From contig NZ_NQKY01000004.1 of NCBI RefSeq assembly GCF_002252675.1, forward strand, positions 1 through 64,000: DNA of 64,000 nt, read 5' to 3'. The DNA comes from Synechococcus sp. BO 8801 (lineage in GTDB: Bacteria > Cyanobacteriota > Cyanobacteriia > PCC-6307 > Cyanobiaceae). The position numbers and the translations under genes were made by a program. Under the pieces are notes generated by a model. That model had not been told where the DNA came from. It saw only the letters and a program-made list of their open reading frames with translations, and searched no databases. Below, in pieces: positions 28,301 through 35,523 of this stretch. How positions within the stretch are numbered: the stretch's first letter is position 1; the number at the start of each line of letters is the position of its first letter.

Positions 28301-28518
28301 TGCTCACCGCCTTCTCCTCCCTGGCGGGCTTCCTGCCCCTGCTGTTCGCCACAGGAGCGGGTGCGGCCAGTCGCACCAGCATCGGCACGGTGGTGTTCTT
28401 CGGGCTGCTGGTGGCCACTGTGCTGACCCTGTTCCTGGTTCCCACCCTTTACCGGATCGTCAAGGGCTGGGAGCTCAGCCTGGGCGCTGGCCACGGCCGG
28501 CGGGGCGAACAGGCCTAG
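25375..28518 (+). CDS. RND family efflux transporter (HAE1/AcrB-like)
   Basis: A 1047-residue inner-membrane pump. N-terminal helix PVLTLVLSLLVLLGGL, two large periplasmic loops, TM4 GLVVDDAIVVSEDI with the paired proton-relay Asp residues, and TM10 ALAAKNAILIVEFANQRL with the conserved Lys. Such pumps expel drugs, metals or lipids by proton motive force with an adaptor (MFP) and an outer-membrane channel; neither is adjacent. Start GTG 25375. The stop shares the palindrome CTAG with the stop of the convergent TraB gene. Confidence 0.93.
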   Translation: MKSISDPFLRRPVLTLVLSLLVLLGGLISLPGLKVENLPPIAPGRVSVSASYPGASPEVVEQGVTTLLEKQFNGLERLDSIRSTSSANGSSISLGFEGGNPEINQINTQNEAAVVSRQLPAQVARFGVQVRRTSDDLLMTLSFSASRDRYDATFLSGWVDQVIRDRLQRVPGVGEVRLFGGSSLAFRLWLDPLRLEERNLTISEVRDALEEQNVLAALGQAGVAPSPDDQLVTLPLRMEGRLRTAQEFESLVVDRSANGGVTLLKDVGRVSLGSENYESIATDLSGKTAVAVGIFQRDGSNALEVSQGIDQALEELGPRFPPGVDLQVIVDEAASIRTSIDRTTASLREAVLLVFLVLLLGLGNSRLALISASAVPVALIGSLAVLRLSGDSINTLTLFGMVLASGLVVDDAIVVSEDIGRRLENGRPPLDAAREAMAELGGAVIATSLVLIVVFLPVLTLGGSLGRLYAPIALTIGGTIVFSTFNALTFTPVAASRLLHADRREPAWLLRWIDPPRRALERLEGPYDRLLSRVLGWRRRVVVGLLIGLLLTGLAFEQRPKAFIPQEDSGQLRGVLLLQDGIALPRTQQVMEQVREVMDQEPLIRFANFYAGRSFGDSSPNKGIFFLRLKPIEERPGADQSAAAVAERLNRRLRQTITDATVIVSESPTVRGFSSESGLEFDLLDTSGGRLSLGEFQQEAEAFIAAARQTGAFDQVGTRFSADAPLLRLIPDRLRMASLQVDLDELVSVLGASFGSDYVNDSFEGDQVRKVIVQLEGEARRDADDVLALQVRNRTGQLIPLAQIVQVEAGTGPTTINHTRLVRSISIRAQPAPGVSSGQAIALLEQLQRDRASTATDLEWAGLAREEARAGGGNLQVFALAVLVMLLVLAGLYENFADPFIILVTVPMGVLGGVLGLALRGLPLDVYGQMGLLVLVALAAKNAILIVEFANQRLAEGMPLDEAVHGAAVARLRPILLTAFSSLAGFLPLLFATGAGAASRTSIGTVVFFGLLVATVLTLFLVPTLYRIVKGWELSLGAGHGRRGEQA

Positions 28519-29420
28519 GGATCCGGCCGCCAGGCCCCATCCACGAACCGCTCCGGCTTCAGCCCCTGCTGCCGCAGCAGGGCGATCAGCCCCCGGTCGC
28601 CCATGAGGTGCATCAACCCCACCACCACCAGGGTGTCGTCAGGGCGCCGCAGGAACCCCCGCACCGGAGCCACCCAGGCCCCATTGCGCCGTACCACCAG
28701 CCGCTCGTGGAGATCCGGCCGCTGGCGGTAATCCCCGAGCAGGAGGGCCTCGAGACGGGGCAGGTCGCCGGCCCGCCAGGCGTCCTCGAGGGCGTCGAGC
28801 CGGGGCCCGACCCCATCCAGTTCCTTCAGGGTGACCTCCAGCAGCTGCACCTGGTCGGTCCTGGGCAGGCCGTCGAACAGCTCGAACTGCTCGGCCGGGG
28901 TCTCCAGGCCATCGATGGGCTTGCGGTCGGCGGCGGCCCTGGCCTGGAGCTGGCCCTCCACCCCGCTGTCGGGGGAATAGCCCCGTTGCAGGAACTCGGC
29001 GGAGGCGAGCAGCAGGGCCACGGCCCAGGGCTCGAAACGATCGATCGCCGCCTCGGGCAGCCCCAGGCCCGCCAGGCGCGGCTGCAGGGTCCGCCAGGTG
29101 GCCGGCGGCAGGCCATCGCGCAGGGAGCGGCCGTCGGGATCAAGGGCCCGCGCCACCAGCTCACCGGCCAGGGCCGCCGGGCTGATGGCATCCATGTCGA
29201 GCTCCATGGCCAGCCGCTCCGCCTCCCCGTAGGCCAGGCCATAGGACGGGGGGAGTCCGGCCCGGTCGCGCCGCAGCTGGTGCAGGGAGCCGGCGATGAA
29301 GACGGTGCCGGCGCCGTCCCGCACCCGCCAGAGGGTGCCGACCTCGGCCGCTGCCGCCGGAAAGGTGGCCAGGACCAGGGCCGCCACAGCCACCAGGCGA
29401 CGCCGCATCGACCGGGGCAT
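28515..29420 (-). CDS. TraB/GumN family protein, exported
   Basis: About 301 residues after a hydrophobic signal VAVAALVLATFPAAAA. Core family motifs: TVFIAGSLHQLRRDRAGLPP near the mature N-terminus and VVVGLMHLMGDRGLIALLRQ near the C-terminus, each with the conserved Gly-x-x-His, thought to form a metallopeptidase-like site. Bacterial members are of unknown role. Start ATG 29420 chosen; ATG 29432 and 29444 are also in frame. Its frame is open far upstream on this strand, but that is antisense to the ATPase and not coding. Confidence 0.82.
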   Translation of the reverse strand: MPRSMRRRLVAVAALVLATFPAAAAEVGTLWRVRDGAGTVFIAGSLHQLRRDRAGLPPSYGLAYGEAERLAMELDMDAISPAALAGELVARALDPDGRSLRDGLPPATWRTLQPRLAGLGLPEAAIDRFEPWAVALLLASAEFLQRGYSPDSGVEGQLQARAAADRKPIDGLETPAEQFELFDGLPRTDQVQLLEVTLKELDGVGPRLDALEDAWRAGDLPRLEALLLGDYRQRPDLHERLVVRRNGAWVAPVRGFLRRPDDTLVVVGLMHLMGDRGLIALLRQQGLKPERFVDGAWRPDP

Positions 29421-29525
29421 CTGCGGTGGCATGGGCAGCGGCATCCACAGGCCAAGGGACGCTAGCCACGTCACTTCGCCCGACCCCGGGCTGGCCATGC
29501 TGAACGTGGCCTCCGCCGCCGATCC

Positions 29526-32381
29526 GTGCTGCTCGCCGCCTCCCAGCCGATCTGGTCGCTGCCGCTGGAGGGCGTCCACCAGGCCCTGCAGACCACACCG
29601 GAGGGCCTTGGCAGCGGGGAGGCGGAACGGCGGCTGGCGCGATTCGGCGCCAACCGTCTGCCGCCCCTGAAGCGTCGACCCCTGGCCCTCCGCTTCCTGG
29701 ACCAGATGGTCCACTTCATGGCCCTGCTGCTGTGGGTCGCCGGCGGTCTGGCCTTCGCCGCCGGGACCCCCCAGCTGGGCTGGGCCATCTGGACGGTGGT
29801 GGTCATCAACGGCGTCTTCTCCTTCTGGCAGGAGTTCCAGGCCGAGCGCACCCTGGCCGCCCTCACCCGCGCCCTGCCGAGCCAGGTGCAGGTGTGGCGT
29901 GACGGCCAGCTGGGCTTTCTGCCGGCGGAAGAGCTGGTGGCCGGCGATCGGATTCGGCTCGAGGAGGGGGACAGGGTTCCGGCCGACTGCCGGCTGAGCG
30001 AGGCCCATGCGCTCTATCTGGACCTGTCGGTGCTCACCGGCGAATCCCTGCCGGTGGCCCGCCGCAGTGAGGCCCTCGAGGGCAGCCAGCTGCAGGCGAA
30101 GGTCAGCACCGGTGAGCGCATCAACCTGGTGATGGCCGGCAGCACGGTGGCTTCCGGACGGGGGGAGGCCTTCGTCTACGCCACGGGCCCCGAGACCGAA
30201 TTCGGACAGGTGGCCAGGCTGGCCGCCGGCACCGCCCGCGGGGCCAGCACCCTGGAGGTGCAGGTGAGCCGGATCGTGCACACGATCTGCACCATCGCCG
30301 TCACCATGGGACTGCTGGCCTTCGGCCTCAGCGTCCTGCTGGTGGGGATGAACCCCCTGGAGAGCGTGGTGTTCGCCACGGGCATCATCGTGGCCAACGT
30401 GCCCGAGGGGCTGCTGCCCACGGTGACCATGGCCCTGGCCATGGCCGTGCAGCGCATGGCCCGGCGCAAGGCGCTGGTCCGCCGCCTGTCGGCGGTGGAG
30501 GCCCTCGGCTCGGTCAGCGTGATCTGCTGCGACAAGACCGGAACGCTCACCGGCAACCGCATGGCGGTGGAAAGCACCTGGCTGCCGGTGGCCGGGGAGG
30601 GGCTGGAGCGGCTGCTGCTGCGCTGTGCCGCCCTCTGCTCCAACGCCCGTCTGGAGCCGGCCACGGCCGGGGGCAGCAGTGCCGCCGAACCCTGGCGCGC
30701 GGTGGGGGATCCCACCGAAACGGCGATGCTGCTGGCCGCCGCCGCCGCCGGCCTGGCGCCGGGGGAGCAGCCGGGCCGGCATCCGCGACGCCGCGAAATC
30801 CCCTTCGACTCCCATCGCCGCCGCATGACCGTGCTGGTCGACTGGAGCGACGGGGCCGATGACCTGCCGATCGCCAGCGGGGGCTCCCTGCTGATCACCA
30901 AGGGGGCGCCACTGGATGTCCTCGACCACTGCACCACCTGGTTGTCGCCCGGGGCGGACCTGCCCCTGGACGCCGCCCTGCGCCAGCGGGTGGTGGAGGC
31001 CAATGACGGTCTGGCCGCCCGGGGCTACCGGGTCATCGCCGTGGCACTCCGCCGCGGCGACGGGGGATGCGGCGAGGCGCCGGCGGAGGCCCTGGAGAGC
31101 GCCCAGATGTTCCTCGGCCTGCTGGGTCTCTACGACCCGCCCCGTCCGGAGGTGCCGGACGCGATCCGTCAGTGCCGTGAAGCCGGCATCAAGGTGACGA
31201 TGGTCACCGGCGACTATGGCCTGACGGCCCAGGCGATCGCCCAGCAGATCGGCCTGCTCGACCCGCCCGGACCCAGGGCCGGATCGACGGCGCAACAGCA
31301 GGCCAGCGCCGACCCGGTGCGGGTGATCGAGGGGTCCACCCTGGCCCAGATCAGCGACGTGCACCTGCGCCAGCTGCTCAAGTTCCGCAGCAGGCTGGTG
31401 TTCGCCCGCATGGCGCCGGAGCAGAAGCTGCGCCTGGTGCAGGCCTACCGCGCCCTCGGCGACGTGGTGGCGGTCACCGGCGACGGGGTCAACGATGCGC
31501 CGGCCCTGCGCGCCGCCGATGTCGGTCTGGCGATGGGGATCAGCGGCACGGACGTGGCCCGCGAAGCCGCCGACATCGTGCTGCTTGACGACAACTTCGC
31601 CACGATCGTGCAGGCCGTCCGTTATGGCCGCTCGGTGGTGACCAACATCGGCCGCTTCATCACCTACGTGCTGGCGTCCAACGTGCCGGAGGTGCTGCCC
31701 TTCCTGGCGATGGTGGCCGTCGGGATTCCGGCTGCCCTCACGGTTCTGCAGATCCTGGCCGTCGACCTGGGCACGGACCTGCTGCCGGCCCTGGGGCTGG
31801 GGGCCGACCCCCCCGAACCCGGCGTAATGCGCCTGCCCCCGCGCCCCAAGGGCCTGCCGTTGCTCAACCGGGCCGTGATGGTGCGGGCCTATCTGGTGCT
31901 GGGGCTGGTGGAGGGCCTGGTGGCCATGGCGGGCTATCTGCTCACCTGGCGGGCCAACGGCGTGGGCTGGAGCCAGCTGCGGGTCCTGGCCCCTCAGCTG
32001 CTGCATCACACGGCTGACGCCGGCGTGGTGGCGATCCAGCAGCAGGCCACCACCGTCACCTTCTGTCTGATCGTGGCCGGCCAGATGGGCACCCTGCTGG
32101 CCTGCCGCAGTGAGCGCCGTCCCGCCTGGGCGATGCTCGCCATCCCCAATCCGATGCTCTGGCTGGGACTGATCAGCGAGCCGCTGCTGGCCAGCGCCCT
32201 GGTGCTGCTGGCTCCGGTGGCGGCGGTGTTCGGGATGCGGCCATTCCCGATGGCCTGGCTGGGGCCGATGGCCCTGGCTCCGCTGCTGGTGATCCTCGCC
32301 GATGCCCTCGACAAGCGCTGGCGCCACGCTGGACAGGCGCCGCCAGGCTTCAGCAGATCCGCGGCAGCAGTTCCCCGCTGA
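29526..32381 (+). CDS. Cation-transporting P-type ATPase, type II (Na/K or Ca ATPase-like)
   Basis: A 951-residue pump. Phosphorylation site CCDKTGTLT with D336; actuator loop LDLSVLTGESLPVARRSEAL; M4 IVANVPEGLLPTVTMALAMA; hinge VVAVTGDGVNDAPALRAADV. The M4 motif PEGLLPTVT is more like the IIC Na,K-ATPase group (PEGLLATVT) than Ca pumps. About ten membrane helices. Ion unknown: Na or K export/import or Ca are possible. Start GTG 29526. The 3' end overlaps hypE by 32 bp convergently. Confidence 0.9.
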   Translation: MLLAASQPIWSLPLEGVHQALQTTPEGLGSGEAERRLARFGANRLPPLKRRPLALRFLDQMVHFMALLLWVAGGLAFAAGTPQLGWAIWTVVVINGVFSFWQEFQAERTLAALTRALPSQVQVWRDGQLGFLPAEELVAGDRIRLEEGDRVPADCRLSEAHALYLDLSVLTGESLPVARRSEALEGSQLQAKVSTGERINLVMAGSTVASGRGEAFVYATGPETEFGQVARLAAGTARGASTLEVQVSRIVHTICTIAVTMGLLAFGLSVLLVGMNPLESVVFATGIIVANVPEGLLPTVTMALAMAVQRMARRKALVRRLSAVEALGSVSVICCDKTGTLTGNRMAVESTWLPVAGEGLERLLLRCAALCSNARLEPATAGGSSAAEPWRAVGDPTETAMLLAAAAAGLAPGEQPGRHPRRREIPFDSHRRRMTVLVDWSDGADDLPIASGGSLLITKGAPLDVLDHCTTWLSPGADLPLDAALRQRVVEANDGLAARGYRVIAVALRRGDGGCGEAPAEALESAQMFLGLLGLYDPPRPEVPDAIRQCREAGIKVTMVTGDYGLTAQAIAQQIGLLDPPGPRAGSTAQQQASADPVRVIEGSTLAQISDVHLRQLLKFRSRLVFARMAPEQKLRLVQAYRALGDVVAVTGDGVNDAPALRAADVGLAMGISGTDVAREAADIVLLDDNFATIVQAVRYGRSVVTNIGRFITYVLASNVPEVLPFLAMVAVGIPAALTVLQILAVDLGTDLLPALGLGADPPEPGVMRLPPRPKGLPLLNRAVMVRAYLVLGLVEGLVAMAGYLLTWRANGVGWSQLRVLAPQLLHHTADAGVVAIQQQATTVTFCLIVAGQMGTLLACRSERRPAWAMLAIPNPMLWLGLISEPLLASALVLLAPVAAVFGMRPFPMAWLGPMALAPLLVILADALDKRWRHAGQAPPGFSRSAAAVPR

Positions 32382-33381
32382 GGGGCACCAGCACCCGCTC
32401 ACTGCCGTAGGGGGTGCGCAGCAGCACCCGGCCCCGGGGGCGGCCGGCTCCGGGACCCGCTTCCAGCACCCGGCCGATCCAGGCCCCACCTGCCGGCGCC
32501 AGCACCTCCAGGGCCCGCTGCCGATCGGCCTCGGGCACCACCGCCAGGAAGCGGCCCTCGTTGGCCAGGTGCAGCGGGTCGAAGCCCAGCAGCTCGCAGG
32601 TGCGCCGCACCGGCTCGGCCACCGGGATGCGCTCCTCCTCCACCAGCAGCTCCAGCCCGCCGGGGGCCGCCAGCTCCTGCAGGGCACTGGCCAGGCCGCC
32701 CCGGGTGAGATCCCGCAGGCAGTGGAGCCGAACCCCCGCTCCCAGCAGCGCCTCCACCGCCGGCCACAGGGGCATGCAGTCCGTGGCCAGGGGGGGCTGC
32801 AGATCCAGGCCATGGCGGGCGGCCAGAATCGCCACCCCGTGGCGGCCCAGGTCGCCGCTCACCAGCAGCTGGTCCCCGGGGACGATCGCCAGCGGATCGA
32901 TCGGCGCGTCCACCTGCAGCAGGCCGATGCCGCTGGTGTTGAGGAAGGCCCCGTCCCCCTTGCCCCGCTCCACCACCTTGGTGTCGCCGGTGACGATGGT
33001 CACCCCGCAGCGCCGGGCCGCCTCCACCATCGAGCTGACGATGCGGCGCAGCAGGGCCAGCTCCAGCCCCTCCTCCAGGATCAGGCCCAGGCTCAGCACC
33101 AAGGGCCTGGCGCCGGCCATGGCCAGGTCGTTGGCGGTGCCCGTCACCGCCAGGGTGCCGATGTCGCCCCCCTCGAACTCCAGGGGCTGCACCACGTAGC
33201 TGTCGGTGGTGAAGGCGAGCCGGCCGTGGGGCAGGGACAGGCGGGCGGCATCGTGCAGCACCTGGTCGGGGTCGGCGTAGAGGCAGCGCAGCTCGGCGTC
33301 GATCAGCTGCTGCATCAGGGTGCCGCCGCCGCCATGGGCCAGCTGGATGCGGGGGGTGGCGGGCGGGGCCGGCTCAGCCAC
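32350..33381 (-). CDS. hypE: Hydrogenase maturation protein HypE
   Basis: About 343 residues of PurM/ThiL-like fold, ending in PRIC: the C-terminal cysteine is the site where the carbamoyl group from HypF becomes thiocyanate, source of the cyanide ligands of the NiFe centre. Other markers: IQLAHGGGGTLMQQLI, YVVQPLEFEGGDIGTLAVTG, LRDLTRGGLASALQEL and HLANEGRFLAVVPEA. Start GTG 33381 overlaps the hypD stop by 8 bp. Last gene of the hyp run on this strand. Confidence 0.95.
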   Translation of the reverse strand: MAEPAPPATPRIQLAHGGGGTLMQQLIDAELRCLYADPDQVLHDAARLSLPHGRLAFTTDSYVVQPLEFEGGDIGTLAVTGTANDLAMAGARPLVLSLGLILEEGLELALLRRIVSSMVEAARRCGVTIVTGDTKVVERGKGDGAFLNTSGIGLLQVDAPIDPLAIVPGDQLLVSGDLGRHGVAILAARHGLDLQPPLATDCMPLWPAVEALLGAGVRLHCLRDLTRGGLASALQELAAPGGLELLVEEERIPVAEPVRRTCELLGFDPLHLANEGRFLAVVPEADRQRALEVLAPAGGAWIGRVLEAGPGAGRPRGRVLLRTPYGSERVLVPLSGELLPRIC

Positions 33382-34492
33382 GGCGGCCGTAACGGTGGTA
33401 GGCGGCGCAGGCCCCCTCGGAGGACACCATCGGCGCCCCCAGCGGATGCTCGGGGGTGCAGGCGGTCCCGAAGGCCGGGCAGTCCATGGGCCGGGCGCGC
33501 CCCTGCAGGATGCGGCCGCTGATGCAGACGCCCGCCGGCTCGACCCCGGCCTCGGGGCCACCGGGCATGTCGCTGAAGCGGGCCCCGGCCTCCAGGCTCC
33601 GGAACGGTGCCCTCAGCCCCAGGCCGCCCCCCGGGATCACGCCGAAGCCCCGCCAGGGCCGGTCCACCGGCTCGAACACCGACTCCAGCAGGGCCCGGGC
33701 GGCCGGATTGCCCTGCTGGCGCACCACCCGGCCGTAGGCATTCGCCACCCGCGCCTCACCCCGCTCCAGCTGGCGCACGCAGGCCACCAGCCCCCGCATC
33801 AGATCGAGGGGCTCGAAGCCGCTCACCACCACCGGCACCCGGTGCCGATCCGCCAGCTGCTCCAGCTCCGCGGTGCCCATCACCGCGCACACATGCCCCG
33901 CCGCCAGGAAGCCCTGCACCTGGTTGCCCTCGGCCACCAGGATCGCCGCCATGGCGGGGGGCACCCGCACGTGGGCCGCCAGCAGGGAGAGGTTGGCCGC
34001 CCCGGCGGCCATCGCCTGGCGCACCAGCAGGGCCGTGGCCGGGGCCGTGGTCTCGAAGCCCACCGCCAGGAACACCACCTGGCGATCCGGATGGCGCCGG
34101 GCCAGGGCCAGGGCCTCGAGGGGGGAGGTGAGCAGGCGCACATCGCCCCCCTCGGCCCGCACCCCCAGCAGATCCCCCGGCCCGTCATCGGCGGCACTGC
34201 CCGGCACCCGCAGCATGTCGCCGTAGGAGCAGAGGATCACCTCGGGCCGGCGGGCCAGGGCCCGGGCCGCATCGATGGTGGCGGCGGGCGTGACGCAGAC
34301 CGGGCAGCCGGGGCCGTGGATCAGCCGCAGCCCGGGGGGGAGCAGCTGGTCGAGCCCCCAGCGCACGATGGCGTGGGTCTGGCCGCCGCACACCTCCATC
34401 AGGGTCCAGGGGCGGGTGGTGATCGCGGCCAGCTCGGCCGCCAGCTCCCGCACGGCGGCCACCTCCGCCGTCGCCGCCAGCGGAGCACTCAC
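33374..34492 (-). CDS. hypD: Hydrogenase maturation protein HypD
   Basis: A 372-residue iron-sulfur scaffold protein. MEVCGGQTHAIVRWGLD, LIHGPGCPVCVTP and LAVGFETTAPATALLV carry the conserved Cys and Thr residues for building the Fe(CN)2CO unit with HypC; the C-terminal MDCPAFGTACTPEHPLGAPM supplies the 4Fe-4S ligands. Start is GTG 34492, overlapping the stop of the DHODH-like gene (GTGA), so translation is coupled. Confidence 0.95.
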   Translation of the reverse strand: MSAPLAATAEVAAVRELAAELAAITTRPWTLMEVCGGQTHAIVRWGLDQLLPPGLRLIHGPGCPVCVTPAATIDAARALARRPEVILCSYGDMLRVPGSAADDGPGDLLGVRAEGGDVRLLTSPLEALALARRHPDRQVVFLAVGFETTAPATALLVRQAMAAGAANLSLLAAHVRVPPAMAAILVAEGNQVQGFLAAGHVCAVMGTAELEQLADRHRVPVVVSGFEPLDLMRGLVACVRQLERGEARVANAYGRVVRQQGNPAARALLESVFEPVDRPWRGFGVIPGGGLGLRAPFRSLEAGARFSDMPGGPEAGVEPAGVCISGRILQGRARPMDCPAFGTACTPEHPLGAPMVSSEGACAAYHRYGRRG

Positions 34493-35523
34493 CAGGGCCC
34501 CGGCGCCGCCGCGGCATCGGCGGGCAGGAAGGTCTGAACGGCGCGCATGTACTGGGAGCGCTCGTACTCGCTGGGATCGGGGCAGCGCTGCTGGCTCATG
34601 CAGCCGATCAGCTCCCGGGCCGTGGCGTGCTCGTGCTCCAGCAACCACTGGGCCAGCTCCTCCTCCAGCCCCGCCAGCCGGCCCGGACCGTGGCGCAGCA
34701 GGGCGGCCACCACCTGGGTGATGGCGGCGCCGGCCATCAGCAGCCGCACCACGTCGGTGCCGCGGTGCACGCCGCCGGTGGCCGCCAGATCAAGCGGGTG
34801 GCGGCCGTGCAGCAGGGCGATCCAGCGCAGGGGCAGCCGCAGGTCGTGGGGGGTGGACAGCAACAGGTTGGGTCGCACCTCCAGTTCCTCGATGTCGATG
34901 TCGGGCTGGTAGAAGCGGTTGAACAGCACCAGGCCATCGGCCCCGACGGCGGCCAGCCGCTTGGCCATCGCGCCGAAGTTGGTGAAGAAGGGGCTGAGCT
35001 TCACCGCCAGGGGCAGGGTCACCTCGGCGCGCACCTCGGCGACGATCTCCAGCACCTGGTTCTCGATCGCCGCGCTGGAGAGATCCGGATCGGTGGGGAC
35101 GGAATAGATGTTCAGCTCCAGGGCACTGGCGCCGGCCGACTCCATCCGCCGCGCCACCTGCACCCACTGGCCCGGGTGGGCGCCGTTGAGGCTGGCGATC
35201 ACCGGCACCGCCAGCCGGGAGCGGGCCTGCTCCAGGTGGCGCAGGTAGAGGTCGTGGCCCACGTGAAAGATCGAGGGCTCGGGGAAGTAGCTGAGCGCCT
35301 CCCCGTAGCTGTCGGCGCCCTGCAGGGTCACCCGGTGCAGCTCCAGCTGGTCGCGCTCGATCTGCTCCTCGAACAGCGAATGCAGCACCACGGCCGCGGC
35401 GCCGGCCTCCTCCAGCCGCAGCAGCTGGTCGATGTCCTCGCTGAGGGGAGCGGCGGCCCCCACCACCAGGGGGCTGCGCAGCTCCAGGCCCAGGTAGGTG
35501 ACGGACAGATCGGGGCGGGTCAT
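34489..35523 (-). CDS. Dihydroorotate dehydrogenase-like flavoprotein
   Basis: A 344-residue FMN-binding TIM barrel: LRSPLVVGAAAPLSEDIDQL at the N-terminus, VPVIASLNGAHPGQW, ALELNIYSVPTDPD, LPLAVKLSPFFTNF and LAATGGVHRGTDVVRLLMAG (phosphate loop). Resembles DHODH/PreA but it is not the pyrimidine enzyme by context: it sits between nifJ and hypD with 4-bp overlaps at both ends. In this setting it may use ferredoxin reduced by PFOR, or be the catalytic half of an unknown redox enzyme. It lacks the ferredoxin domain found in PreA. Function unknown. Confidence 0.8.
   Translation of the reverse strand: MTRPDLSVTYLGLELRSPLVVGAAAPLSEDIDQLLRLEEAGAAAVVLHSLFEEQIERDQLELHRVTLQGADSYGEALSYFPEPSIFHVGHDLYLRHLEQARSRLAVPVIASLNGAHPGQWVQVARRMESAGASALELNIYSVPTDPDLSSAAIENQVLEIVAEVRAEVTLPLAVKLSPFFTNFGAMAKRLAAVGADGLVLFNRFYQPDIDIEELEVRPNLLLSTPHDLRLPLRWIALLHGRHPLDLAATGGVHRGTDVVRLLMAGAAITQVVAALLRHGPGRLAGLEEELAQWLLEHEHATARELIGCMSQQRCPDPSEYERSQYMRAVQTFLPADAAAAPGPW

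Noticed and set aside
29433-32813. Minus-strand frame extending the TraB gene across the ATPase
   Set aside because: Opposite to a complete P-type ATPase with all catalytic motifs; no domain in the minus frame upstream of the TraB signal.
34489-35523. Reading the DHODH-like gene as pyrD of pyrimidine synthesis
   Set aside because: Gene order with PFOR and hyp genes and 4-bp overlaps argue for a redox role; not fully excluded.
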